Source: Scandinavium lactucae (GTDB taxonomy: Bacteria; Pseudomonadota; Gammaproteobacteria; Enterobacterales; Enterobacteriaceae). Taken from it: DNA of 64,000 bases. The notes beneath the pieces were generated by a model. It was given only the letters and a program-made list of their open reading frames with translations. It had not been told where the DNA came from and ran no database searches. The DNA lies in the NCBI RefSeq assembly GCF_033843265.1, contig NZ_JAWXRD010000040.1, positions 310,001-374,000 of the forward strand. The letters are read 5' to 3'. The translations under genes were made by a program, and so were the position numbers. Below are positions 56,307 through 64,000 of this stretch, piece after piece (position 1 is the stretch's first letter; the number at the start of each line of letters is the position of its first letter).

Positions 56307-57203
56307 ATGTCACGTAGGCCGTTGCCGCTAAACGCCATAGAAACCTTTCTGGTGACCGCCCGTCATCTCAATCTGACCCACGCCGCCAAAGAGCTGTGCC
56401 TGACGCAGGGCGCAGTGAGCCGCAAGATTGCGACCCTTGAGGCGTGGTTCGGTTTCCCGCTGTTTGAACGACTGGCGCGCGGCCTGCGTTTGTCCCCTCA
56501 GGGCAGCGCGTTGTACCCGGAGCTGATGACCTCGTTTAATCAGATGCTGATGGTGGCGGAACAGGCGCGCCAGCAGCAAACGGTAGTGCGCCTGAAAGCC
56601 CCGACCTGCGCGATGCGCTGGCTGGTGCCGCGCCTGGTTGAGATTGAGCAGCGCTTCCCGGAAATGCAGATTGCCCTGACCACCACCACCGAGCATACGG
56701 TCAATTTCAAAACCGAGCCGTTCGATGCCGCGATAGTGTTTGGCCCCCACATGAACGCTGGGGATCTGCTGTTTGAAGAGTCGCTAACCCCGGTGGTCAG
56801 CCATCGTCTGGCGGACAACACCCTGTTTGCCGGGATGACGTTTTTACATCCAACCCGCGATAAAACCGACTGGTCGCTGTGGCTGGCGCAACTGCCAGAC
56901 CCGCTACCCGCCGCGATGCATAAGAATCAGCACTTCGATACCATGGATCTGGCGATCACCGCTGCGTTGCAAGGTTTTGGGGTGGCAATCGCCGATGAAA
57001 CGCTGGTTGAAGAGGATTTGCTCAGCGGCCGCCTGGTGCGGCCTTACGCACTGAGCGTCAAAACCGGGGCCAGCTATCGGCTGGTGGTACGCGAAGTGTC
57101 GGCCAAAGCGATCGGCCTGACCCAGTTCCGTGATGGCCTGCTTAATCCAGCGTCACATGATGGCGCATTACGCGGCGAAACAGCGCCAGCCGGGCGCGCA
57201 TAA
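56307..57203 (+). CDS. LysR-family regulator (GcvA-like subgroup)
   Basis: A 298-residue LysR protein. The DNA-binding domain reads PLNAIETFLVTARHLNLTHA, AKELCLTQGAVSRKIATLEA and WFGFPLFERLARGLRLSPQG, the style of GcvA/AmpR-like members (LTQGAVS). The effector domain contains DAAIVFGPHM, SHRLAD and AITAALQGFGVAIADETLVEEDLLSGRLVRPY. TGGAG precedes the ATG. Repeats with the same LysR-type box upstream of this gene and of the flavoprotein gene suggest it controls both. The last 20 codons overlap the carboxylesterase gene tail to tail by 62 bp, unusual for this genome. Confidence 0.92.
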   Translation: MSRRPLPLNAIETFLVTARHLNLTHAAKELCLTQGAVSRKIATLEAWFGFPLFERLARGLRLSPQGSALYPELMTSFNQMLMVAEQARQQQTVVRLKAPTCAMRWLVPRLVEIEQRFPEMQIALTTTTEHTVNFKTEPFDAAIVFGPHMNAGDLLFEESLTPVVSHRLADNTLFAGMTFLHPTRDKTDWSLWLAQLPDPLPAAMHKNQHFDTMDLAITAALQGFGVAIADETLVEEDLLSGRLVRPYALSVKTGASYRLVVREVSAKAIGLTQFRDGLLNPASHDGALRGETAPAGRA

Positions 57204-58650
57204 ACCGATTCTCCACTTTAAATCCACGCAGCTTGTTCAGGCCGATGCGCAGCAGCCGATCGCGCCCTTTGACGGAGGCGGGCCAGCGAACCGGGCCGGG
57301 CAACGTGTCATCATCTGCGCTCGCATGGCGGGCGAAATTCACCCAGTAGTCTGCCACCTGTGAGGAAAAGGCCAGGTCGTTTTCATTAACGTAATCTCGC
57401 GTCGGTTCCACCTGGCTTAGCGTATCGAAAACATACGGCACTTCGTTCCCGTGCCATGCCCCGTTTAAATAGGTCTGATGCTCGGCCTCTGCCACATAGT
57501 CAAACCAGTAGCGCCAGCACGGTTGCCCGATGCGCTGCTGCGCCTGCATCACCACATACCCGAGCGTGGTGAAGGCCATATCGCGACATACCTGACGCCC
57601 CAGTTCTGCATCGCCCTTCACGCCCGGATACAGCAGCTTAATCAGCCCTAACCCCAAACGACGCTCCTGGCGTAGCTTTTGAATTTGTCCGGCGAGGTCA
57701 ACGCCAAATACCGCCATCACGCTGGCCTCATCGCTGTTGGAGCCAACCATCATCGGGAGCGGATGCTGTCGGGCAGTGAAAAACGTTTCCAGCATCGGGT
57801 GGGGTAACACGGCATCACCGCATACCGGAACCGGGCCGGGTTTAAGCGAGCCTTCCAATGGCCAGAACGCATCGGCAGGCAACGCGCGGAGCTGTTCTGC
57901 GGTAGGATTGCTCAAGCCAAAATGAGCAGCAAGGGCTTCGCCCTGCGCCAGGGCGGCATCCAGCGGCGTATCCGGCAAGGTATAACCACTCTGAATAATC
58001 GCTTTATGAAACAGCCCGTTGGCTTTTGGTGAGGCGAGTAATGACAGCACGCTGCGTGCGCCTGCCGATTCACCGAATAACGTGACGTTGTCACTATCAC
58101 CGCCGAATGCGGCGATATTGTCCTGCACCCACTTCAGGGCTGCTATCTGATCCAGCAAGCCGAAATTGCACACACGCTCGCCCTCCTCGCCCGCCAGCGC
58201 CGGATGGGCAAAGCAGCCGAGATGTCCGAGGCGATAATTGACCGTCACCACGATAACCCCGCGTTTGGCAAGCTGCTGTCCGTCGTACGGCGGCAAGCTC
58301 CCCGCACCAATGGTAAACCCGCCCCCGTGCAGCCAGACCATTACCGGCAGCGGCTGTGTGCGCACGGCGGGTGCCCAAACGTTGAGATACAGACAGTCTT
58401 CGGAAAACCGGCCTGGATCGCCGCCACCTAACTCGCGGCAGTAGTCGATGTTTTGCCAGCTGGCCGCTGAAAAGGTCTGCGCCTCGCGCACGCCCGTCCA
58501 CCGCGCAACGGGTTGAGGGGAACGCCAGCGCAACGCGCCGACGGGCGGTGCGGCAAAGGGAATGCCGCGCCAAATATGGATATCGTCTTCGGCCAGCCCC
58601 AGCAGGGAACCCTGCTGCGTCTGCACTAACGGCGTGGAGGGATTATGCAT
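57142..58650 (-). CDS. Type-B carboxylesterase (PnbA/para-nitrobenzyl esterase-like)
   Basis: A 502-residue alpha/beta-hydrolase of the carboxylesterase type-B family. EDCLYLNVW is at 84-92, the oxyanion loop HGGGF at 108-112 and the nucleophile elbow GESAG at 193-197, with Ser195. The catalytic acid is probably in MVGSNSDEAS and the His in LNGAWHGNEVPYVF. It lacks a signal peptide, so it acts in the cytoplasm. The family hydrolyses many esters; the natural substrate is not predictable. The 3' end overlaps the LysR gene by 62 bp. Confidence 0.93.
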   Translation of the reverse strand: MHNPSTPLVQTQQGSLLGLAEDDIHIWRGIPFAAPPVGALRWRSPQPVARWTGVREAQTFSAASWQNIDYCRELGGGDPGRFSEDCLYLNVWAPAVRTQPLPVMVWLHGGGFTIGAGSLPPYDGQQLAKRGVIVVTVNYRLGHLGCFAHPALAGEEGERVCNFGLLDQIAALKWVQDNIAAFGGDSDNVTLFGESAGARSVLSLLASPKANGLFHKAIIQSGYTLPDTPLDAALAQGEALAAHFGLSNPTAEQLRALPADAFWPLEGSLKPGPVPVCGDAVLPHPMLETFFTARQHPLPMMVGSNSDEASVMAVFGVDLAGQIQKLRQERRLGLGLIKLLYPGVKGDAELGRQVCRDMAFTTLGYVVMQAQQRIGQPCWRYWFDYVAEAEHQTYLNGAWHGNEVPYVFDTLSQVEPTRDYVNENDLAFSSQVADYWVNFARHASADDDTLPGPVRWPASVKGRDRLLRIGLNKLRGFKVENRFMRARLALFRRVMRHHVTLD

Positions 58651-58735
58651 CGTTCGCTTCCTTCATCTGCATTTATCCCAGTGTAAACAGTCATCGCATG
58701 ACCGAACAGAGGAACTATATTTGATCACTTAATCT

Positions 58736-58756
58736 ACCTTCGCAGTTCGCGAAGGT
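58736..58756 (+). promoter_or_regulatory. Hairpin just upstream of the beta-helix gene ribosome site
   Basis: Arms ACCTTCGC (58736-58743) and GCGAAGGT (58749-58756) around AGTTC end five bases before AAGGAG. The structure could modulate translation or be an operator; it lacks a T-tract. Confidence 0.4.
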
Positions 58757-58771
58757 GAAAAAGGAGTGAAA

Positions 58772-60614
58772 ATGAAAGTCACCGTATTTTCAGTGGAAGA
58801 GTTAAGGCATCTCAATCCAGAGAGCACAGACGCCGTCTATGTTAGCGGGTATTACCATTCCGGCGATGGCGGTGGCGGATGGTACACCTGGCAAACTGGA
58901 ACGCCCCGGGAGGATAATGGCGGTACGATTATCACGTCCCTGCATCATCACGCCGGGTACTGGCGACTGTCTCACGGCGGTACCGGTGATTTCAGAATGT
59001 TTGGTATTCTGGACGATACCGTCCCGGCCGATGACGCGCTTGAGGCACTGGTCAATGATCCGACGGTAACCGACATTCGTGCCTACAGTGATCTGTGGTT
59101 TCGTCGACGACATCGCTTTCAGCGTTCCGGCATCACCCTTGATTTCCAGTCCTTCCATCTGTCCACCCGTGATATTGAACCCGCCCCGGTAAACGATCCC
59201 TTCGCCGCGGTCCTCTTTTTCCAGGGCTCGCTGGATACCGAAATAAGTCAGATCACACTGACTGAACCGTTGCTGGAGCTAACGGATATCTTTCCGGTGG
59301 ATGACAGCAACCACTTTAAGGTCGGCGAGTGGTATGCCGTGAAATCTGATATCTCCGGAGGAGCGGCGGCCCGCGAGCTCCAGAAACTGGTGCAGGTCAC
59401 GGCGATAACGGACGAACATCATATCCAGGTCAGCTATACCAATGGCTGGACGCTTAACCCCGGGCGGGTCATCTCCTGGCAGCGGGTGGAACCCGTTCAG
59501 GATGTTACCGTCAGATCGCTACGGTTTACCGGGGCGGGCAGTGACCAGGTGACCGGCAGTCACCCGCTGGCGTTTGAGTACGCCGTGCGGGCGAATGTCT
59601 TCGGCATTCACTCCACGGGGGTCATTCTGGCCGGTAATTATGCGCCGCTGGAATACGCACTACATTACCGAACAGTGTTCCCTGCTCAATCCGCCGGACA
59701 CCGCCTGGGGCGGCGCGGGTTATCTGACTCAGCAGATCTACTGCCTGTATGGCGATATCCGCGACTGCCACGTGTCCAACGCCAGACACCTGAATGATTT
59801 TACCGCCTCGGCCTACTGCCGGGTGGAGAACTGCCATGCCGATGGACAGAGCGCAGAGAAAGGCCCGTTTGTCACGCATGGGCAGTATGAGCATGACCTG
59901 ACCTACGCCGGAAATTCAGGGCTGATGACGTTTGCCAACTCGGGTGTCACCTGGGGAAACAGCGCCCGGCGTATTCATGTGAGTAAACACGTGTGTCCGT
60001 GGTTTGTGGCTCGCGTCGGGGTTAGCGATCTGACGCTGGATGATGTGGTGGTGGTGACCAACAAGACCATTCCCGGCTCAGGGATGCTGTGGGTGAATGC
60101 CGATGGCCTAAGGATGACCGGATGTAGCAGTGACGGTATATTGCGCATCACGCAAAGCTCATCGCGATCGGTACGGGCAAATCTTATCCAGCAATGCAGC
60201 TTCACGTTACCCGACGATGGCAGCACGCTGGTCGACAACAGCGTTGTGTCTCCGGTGAGCTTTAGTGACACGATTTTTCGCGGGGTAAATGGGCATACGC
60301 TGGCGGGCAAGTCGCTGTCTTTCTCACGATGTGAATTTTACGGCGGCGTGAGCGCTACCCCGGCAACCTTTTCCTCGCCGTCGCTTTCCATCCATGCATC
60401 GCGCCTTTACACCTGCGAGGTTGTTGTAGGAAATCCGGCGAATAACAGCCGGACGGACATACTCAACTTACAGGCAGAGCATAGCCGACTCGATTTTGCT
60501 CCATTGAGCGGCACACTGATGTTTTGTCAGAACCAGTTGCTGGGCACCGAACTGCTGAACCTGCCCGCCGCAGGCGACCGGGTTATTCTGGCGCAAAACA
60601 TCACCCTCATCTAA
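58772..60614 (+). pseudogene. Right-handed beta-helix (tailspike/pectate-lyase-like) gene with a frameshift
   Basis: The first frame (58772 to about 59660) encodes a polysaccharide-enzyme-like N-terminus: DAVYVSGYYHSGDGGGGWYT, DNGGTIITS and GYWRLSHGG. That module is known from tailspikes and capsule-degrading proteins. It then runs into unrelated sequence to a stop at 59797. The second frame (about 59665 to 60614) continues the beta-helix with HYITEQCSLLNPPDTAWGGA, HLNDFTASAYCRVENCHADG and SLSFSRCEFYGGVSATPATF. One extra base near 59655-59663 explains the split; without it the protein would have about 613 residues. AAGGAG precedes ATG 58772. No phage genes adjoin. A sequencing error cannot be excluded. 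Confidence 0.75.
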
Positions 60615-60630
60615 GAATGCGTTCTGAAGC

Positions 60631-60659
60631 GCCCGGCGGCGTGAAACGTGCCGGGCCTA
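60631..60659. repeat. REP-like element between the beta-helix gene and ydcJ
   Basis: GCCCGGCGGCG-TGAAA-CGTGCCGGGC is a REP-type palindrome in the 75-bp gap between convergent genes. It may also terminate the plus-strand transcript. Confidence 0.6.
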
Positions 60660-60689
60660 CTCTAAGACACCTTGTTATTTCAGGCCCGC

Positions 60690-62033
60690 TTACAGCAACC
60701 CGCAGCGCCGTTTACTGCGGTCTTCGGCAGCCTGATACAGCTCGAACTCATCCAGTACCGGGCAACCGAGCGCTTTCTCAAACGCGGCTTTGCTGGCATT
60801 GCCGTGGCTTCTGGCCTGGGTTTCATTCCCGAGATTGGACTGGAAAATACCCGCCGCGCTCACCGGAAGGAAATCCTCATAGGTGATCGGCTGGGCCACC
60901 AGCCATCCGCGCTCGATTAACGGCTGGGGATCATCCCCGGGGCGAAACGCCTGGCGGTGCGACTCACCCGCTGGGGTCAGACGGTAGCGGAAATAGGCCA
61001 GCGCCTGGCGGCGGAGGAACATTTCGCTGTCCGGGAAGGCTTTGAACATCTCCGACAGATGCTGCTGATGGCTGAGATTGTCCTTACCGGTGCCTGCTTC
61101 GGTCAGCAGCGCATCATACAGCGCGCGCCCTTTCGGCGTGAGCGCCACACCGCGCTGTTCGATTTCACCGAAACGCGCGGTATGCGTCCCGCGATGCTCT
61201 TCGGCAAACAGCACCGGCTCTTCCAGCGCTTTGAAACTGGTCTGGCGCAGCAAAATCGGCACCTCACGGCGCGGCGGACCTTCGATCAGGACTTTCGGCT
61301 CAATGCCATATTCCGGCATCAGCTGCTGAACGCGGTCGATGTCCAGCGTGCGCGGGGTGAGATGGTTGATGTGACAGCCGGGGAAACATACCACGTCGGC
61401 AATCAGGCGGTGTTCGTTATGCAGCGCGAGGTAGGTTTCCTGCTCGACCGTGGCGTGACTATGCCAGCGGAAGGTTTCCAGCGCTTCAGTGACAAACTCT
61501 TTTGCCTCGGCCGCCGTCAATGCGCCCTGCGCATCATAATGGTCAATCAACTCACGGCAGCGCGTGGTGAAGATATCGCGCTTCGCCAGAATCTCAGCGG
61601 CTTTATCACGCAGCTCGAGGTTGTCGATCAGCTCCAGACGTAGCAGGGAAGTAAACACCCGGAACGGGTTGCGCGCCAGGGCCGCGTCTTCCACCGGACG
61701 AAACGCGGTGGAATGCACAGGCACCCCCGCCTGCGAGAGATCGTAATAGCTGACCGGGTACATCCCCATAATCGCAAACATGCGGCGCAGCGTGGCCAGT
61801 TCATCTGCCGAACCGACACGGATCGCGCCATGACGCTCAACGTTGAGGCGCGCCAGTTCGTCGGCGTTGGCCAGTTGTTCATGCAGGTGCGGGTTATGTT
61901 CCAGCACTGCCAGGTTCACATCTGCCACCAGTTCCAGTAGCGTGCCGTACTGCGGAACTTCCTGCTGGTACATCGCTGACATAGCCTGCGAAAAGTTTTC
62001 CCGAATCTCATCAGCCGTGATGGTGTTCGCCAT
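60690..62033 (-). CDS. ydcJ: YdcJ, HglS-type 2-oxoadipate dioxygenase/decarboxylase family
   Basis: The 447-residue protein has exactly the E. coli YdcJ length and long identical stretches (MSAMYQQEVPQYGTLLELVA, RRMFAIMGMYPVSYYDLSQA, GCHINHLTPRTLDIDRVQ, YEDFLPVSAAGIFQSNLGNE). The family is a VOC-fold Fe(II) enzyme; Pseudomonas HglS converts 2-oxoadipate to D-2-hydroxyglutarate in lysine breakdown. Start 62033 (MANTITADE) agrees with E. coli and has GGAGA upstream. It diverges from pcaH, with 238 bp between the starts. Whether YdcJ has the same substrate as HglS is not proven by sequence. Confidence 0.94.
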   Translation of the reverse strand: MANTITADEIRENFSQAMSAMYQQEVPQYGTLLELVADVNLAVLEHNPHLHEQLANADELARLNVERHGAIRVGSADELATLRRMFAIMGMYPVSYYDLSQAGVPVHSTAFRPVEDAALARNPFRVFTSLLRLELIDNLELRDKAAEILAKRDIFTTRCRELIDHYDAQGALTAAEAKEFVTEALETFRWHSHATVEQETYLALHNEHRLIADVVCFPGCHINHLTPRTLDIDRVQQLMPEYGIEPKVLIEGPPRREVPILLRQTSFKALEEPVLFAEEHRGTHTARFGEIEQRGVALTPKGRALYDALLTEAGTGKDNLSHQQHLSEMFKAFPDSEMFLRRQALAYFRYRLTPAGESHRQAFRPGDDPQPLIERGWLVAQPITYEDFLPVSAAGIFQSNLGNETQARSHGNASKAAFEKALGCPVLDEFELYQAAEDRSKRRCGLL

Positions 62034-62155
62034 GATGTCATGTCTCCAGTGAATATTACCTGGAGTGTACATAAGCCATTTGCGGCCGGGAGGAAGAATT
62101 TCCGAATTGTGATCGCGGATAACCTCTGGCTTTAAGCCCTGTTTTGGTGCGGTTT

Positions 62156-62170
62156 ATAACCTGTTGTTAT
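62156..62170. promoter_or_regulatory. Candidate PcaQ-type site upstream of pcaH
   Basis: ATAAC-CTGTT-GTTAT is a perfect dyad, and ATAACC-N4-GTTATG resembles the PcaQ consensus ATAACC-N4-GGTTAA known from rhizobia. A further ATAACC lies at 62119-62124. The sites are about 100-150 bp upstream of the pcaH start. Confidence 0.45.
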
Positions 62171-62271
62171 GCAAAAAGCCGTATAAATTCACTTTAAATT
62201 AACAATATGATTACACACACTCCAGGTGGTGATATCACAACAATAAGCCGTCCTCTGACCCGGAGCGCCCT

Positions 62272-63012
62272 ATGAACGAAAAATGGACACCACGTGAAGT
62301 GGTGCATCGCGATTACAACAATCACCCGCCCGCCTTTGCACCCGGTTATAAAACCAGCGTGCTGCGTTCACCGCGCAATGCGCTTATCTCATTGCAGAAC
62401 TCACTGTCGGAGATAACCGGCCCGGTATTTAGCCGGGACGATCTCGGCCCGCAGGATAATGACCTGATCCTCAATTACGCCAAAGACGGCTTGCCGATTG
62501 GCGAACGCATTATCGTCCACGGTTATGTCCGCGACGGCTTCGGTCGTCCGATGAAAAACACCCTGGTGGAGGTGTGGCAGGCTAACGCAGGCGGTCGCTA
62601 TCGGCATAAGAAAGACCAGTATCTGGCCCCGGTCGATCCGAATTTTGGCGGCTGTGGTCGGGTGCTGACCGATGAAAACGGCTATTACGTTTTCCGTACC
62701 ATCAAACCCGGCCCTTACCCGTGGCGTAATCAGGCCAGCGACTGGCGACCGTCGCACATCCACTTCTCGCTGTCGGGAGAAGCCTTTGCCCAGCGTCTGA
62801 TTACCCAGATGTATTTTGAAGGCGACCCGCTGATTAAACAGTGTCCGATCGTTAAAACCATTAATAACGACGACGCGATTCGCACCCTGATTGCCGAACT
62901 CGACACCCACGCGGCGGTACCGCTGGATTGCCTGGCCTACCGTTTCGACCTGGTGCTGCGCGGCAGTCGCGCCACGCTGTTTGAAAATCGCACCCAGGGA
63001 GCCGCCCGATGA
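62272..63012 (+). CDS. pcaH: Protocatechuate 3,4-dioxygenase beta subunit PcaH
   Basis: A 246-residue intradiol dioxygenase subunit. The four Fe(III) ligands are in place: Tyr110 (GGRYRHK), Tyr149 (GPYPW), and His162 and His164 (RPSHIHFS), two residues later than in Pseudomonas PcaH. An N-terminal PCDO_beta_N segment with NHPPAFAPGYKTSVLRSP is also present. With PcaG it cleaves protocatechuate to 3-carboxy-cis,cis-muconate, the entry step of the beta-ketoadipate pathway. The stop overlaps the pcaG ATG by four bases. A PcaQ-type dyad lies upstream. Confidence 0.96.
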   Translation: MNEKWTPREVVHRDYNNHPPAFAPGYKTSVLRSPRNALISLQNSLSEITGPVFSRDDLGPQDNDLILNYAKDGLPIGERIIVHGYVRDGFGRPMKNTLVEVWQANAGGRYRHKKDQYLAPVDPNFGGCGRVLTDENGYYVFRTIKPGPYPWRNQASDWRPSHIHFSLSGEAFAQRLITQMYFEGDPLIKQCPIVKTINNDDAIRTLIAELDTHAAVPLDCLAYRFDLVLRGSRATLFENRTQGAAR

Positions 63013-63629
63013 AAGACTACTTAGCTGAAACTGCCTCACAAACTGCCGGGCCGTATGTTCATATTGGCCTGGCACCCGATGCCGCAGGCTTTCACATCTT
63101 CGAGAAAAATTTCGGCCCGGTGCTGACCAACAGTCACACCGAAGGTGAGCGCATCACCATTGAAGGCCGGGTGTTTGACGGCTCCGGCACCCCGGTGCGC
63201 GATGTCCTGCTCGAAATCTGGCAGGCCAACGCCGCGGGGCGCTATAACCACCCTGCCGATCAACAGCAGGAGAAAAGCCTCGATACCGATTTCCGTGGCT
63301 GGGGACGCAGCTGTTCCGATTTCGACTCCGGTGTCTGGCGGTTTGAAACCATCAAACCCGGTGCGGTCGTGGGCCGTGACGGGCGCGTGATGGCCCCGCA
63401 CGTCAACCTGTGGATTGTCGCGCGCGGGATCAACATCGGCCTCAATACCCGGATGTACTTCTCTGATGAACAGGACGCTAATCAGCGCGATCCGGTGCTG
63501 AATCTGATTGAATGGGAAGTGCGGCGGAAAACCTTAATCGGCCAGCGCGAGCAGCGCGATAATGAGGTGGTGTACCGGTTTGACATTCATCTTCAGGGAG
63601 ACGCTGAAACGGTATTCTTCGATCTCTAA
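63009..63629 (+). CDS. pcaG: Protocatechuate 3,4-dioxygenase alpha subunit PcaG
   Basis: The 206-residue partner of PcaH, with the typical start LAETASQTAGPYVHIGLAP, VLLEIWQANAAGRYNHPADQ, GWGRSCSDFDSGVWRFETIK and APHVNLWIVARGINIGLNTRMYF. The alpha subunit keeps the intradiol fold but lacks the iron ligands; it builds the active-site cavity with the beta subunit. ATGA overlap with pcaH ensures equal synthesis. No other pca genes follow directly; pcaQ is next, so the remaining steps must be encoded beyond the window or elsewhere. Confidence 0.96.
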   Translation: MKDYLAETASQTAGPYVHIGLAPDAAGFHIFEKNFGPVLTNSHTEGERITIEGRVFDGSGTPVRDVLLEIWQANAAGRYNHPADQQQEKSLDTDFRGWGRSCSDFDSGVWRFETIKPGAVVGRDGRVMAPHVNLWIVARGINIGLNTRMYFSDEQDANQRDPVLNLIEWEVRRKTLIGQREQRDNEVVYRFDIHLQGDAETVFFDL

Positions 63630-63795
63630 ACGCTTACCTTTCCCGGCGGCGCATGTCTTCGGGATTTTCAACTGCCACCATCCATAACCACATGTGACAC
63701 AATCAACCAATATGTTAATGATATTTTGCTAGCAAGTTATCAAATTTAAACAAGTTGTCTTGTAACGCGCTGCGCTCTGTCTTTAACATCCGGTT

Positions 63796-64000
63796 ATGGA
63801 AAAAAACGGTCTCTTCAGTCAGCGCATTCGCTTGCGCCATTTGCATACCTTCGTCGCCGTCGCTCAACAGGGAACGCTGGGGCGCGCGGCGGAAACGCTT
63901 AACCTCAGTCAGCCTGCGCTGTCGAAAACCCTCAATGAGCTTGAGCAGCTTACCGGCACCCGACTATTCAATCGCGGGCGTCTGGGCGCACAGCTCACGC
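63796..64000 (+). CDS. pcaQ: LysR-family regulator, PcaQ-like, truncated by the window edge
   Basis: The visible 68 codons encode a LysR DNA-binding domain: SQRIRLRHLHTFVAVAQQGT, LGRAAETLNLSQPALSKTLNE and LEQLTGTRLFNRGRLGAQLT. The wording IRLRHLHTFVAVAQQGTLGRAAETLNLSQPALSKTL is characteristic of PcaQ/PcaR-type and CbaR-like regulators of protocatechuate genes. Together with its place 166 bp downstream of pcaHG it supports PcaQ. The effector domain is outside the window. The 63630..63795 gap is AT-rich and holds a small dyad ACAAG-TTGT-CTTGT (63750-63763) near the expected promoter. Confidence 0.85.
   Translation, partial: MEKNGLFSQRIRLRHLHTFVAVAQQGTLGRAAETLNLSQPALSKTLNELEQLTGTRLFNRGRLGAQLT

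Noticed and set aside
1..64000. CRISPR arrays, insertion sequences, replication origins and rRNA genes
   Set aside because: Looked for on both strands; no regularly spaced repeats, transposase motifs, terminal inverted repeats of IS type, DnaA-box clusters or rRNA sequence were seen.

Overview
The window is a stretch of enterobacterial chromosome. Gene density is high, G+C looks to be in the mid-fifties by eye, REP-like elements sit between genes, and proteins match Escherichia coli/Salmonella families almost residue for residue. Content and order point to the Enterobacter/Lelliottia/Klebsiella side of the family rather than E. coli: srfABC, a CioAB-type bd oxidase, hpxO and pcaHG-pcaQ are interleaved with the E. 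coli ydc/ync backbone (pptA, ansP, yncE, pqqU, mcbR, curA, mnaT, ydcZ, ydcY, ortT, patD, ydcR, rlhA, sutR, ydcO, tehB, ydcK, rimL, opgD, ydcJ). All functional calls rest on motif reading and remembered homologues; no search was run.

Layout. 0-10 kb (minus strand): pptA (cut by the edge), a GST, then an eight-gene operon (943..8465) with two flavin-dependent monooxygenases, an M20 deacylase, a GNAT acetyltransferase and an amino-acid ABC transporter with two binding proteins. The set resembles the Bacillus subtilis ytmI/snaA operon for S-substituted cysteines. A P-loop kinase and a metallo-beta-lactamase-fold protein follow. 10-20.8 kb: cupin/LysR pair, ansP, yncE and pqqU (divergent, with Fur-like and PhoP-like sites), mcbR, curA, an XRE-cupin regulator divergent from mnaT-ydcZ with three identical palindromes between them, and ydcY. 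20.8-29.5 kb: a DppA-like binding protein and srfABC, sitting between ydcY and ortT, which are neighbours in E. coli. 29.5-33.3 kb: tiny membrane proteins OrtT and YncL, lipoproteins, a GNAT, an unusual tRNA-like gene with its own promoter, and a lactonase-like protein.

33.3-45.8 kb: patD and ydcR without the E. coli ydcSTUV transporter, cioAB plus a 41-residue DUF2474 protein, rlhA, sutR/ydcO with a long inverted-repeat operator, an AraC/EamA pair and a DUF3313 lipoprotein. 46-47 kb: a deletion scar where two divergent genes (a dipeptide-binding protein and a peptidase T-like gene) have each lost their 5' part and are fused head to head. 47-52 kb: tehB, ydcK, rimL, hpxO (with a near-perfect sigma-54 promoter and NtrC-like sites) and opgD. 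52.5-57.2 kb: an amino-acid-binding protein plus aminotransferase operon, a divergent YdhS-like flavoprotein and a LysR regulator; the flavoprotein and regulator are preceded by near-identical 33-bp repeats that contain a LysR-type box. 57-64 kb: a carboxylesterase overlapping the LysR gene tail to tail, a frameshifted beta-helix protein, ydcJ (HglS-like), pcaHG and the start of pcaQ.

The most promising items are the S-substituted-cysteine operon, the srfABC machine (membrane anchor + actin/Hsp70-like ATPase + degenerate GTPase), the tRNA-like gene, the head-to-head deletion scar, and several operator sets that tie regulators to neighbouring genes.
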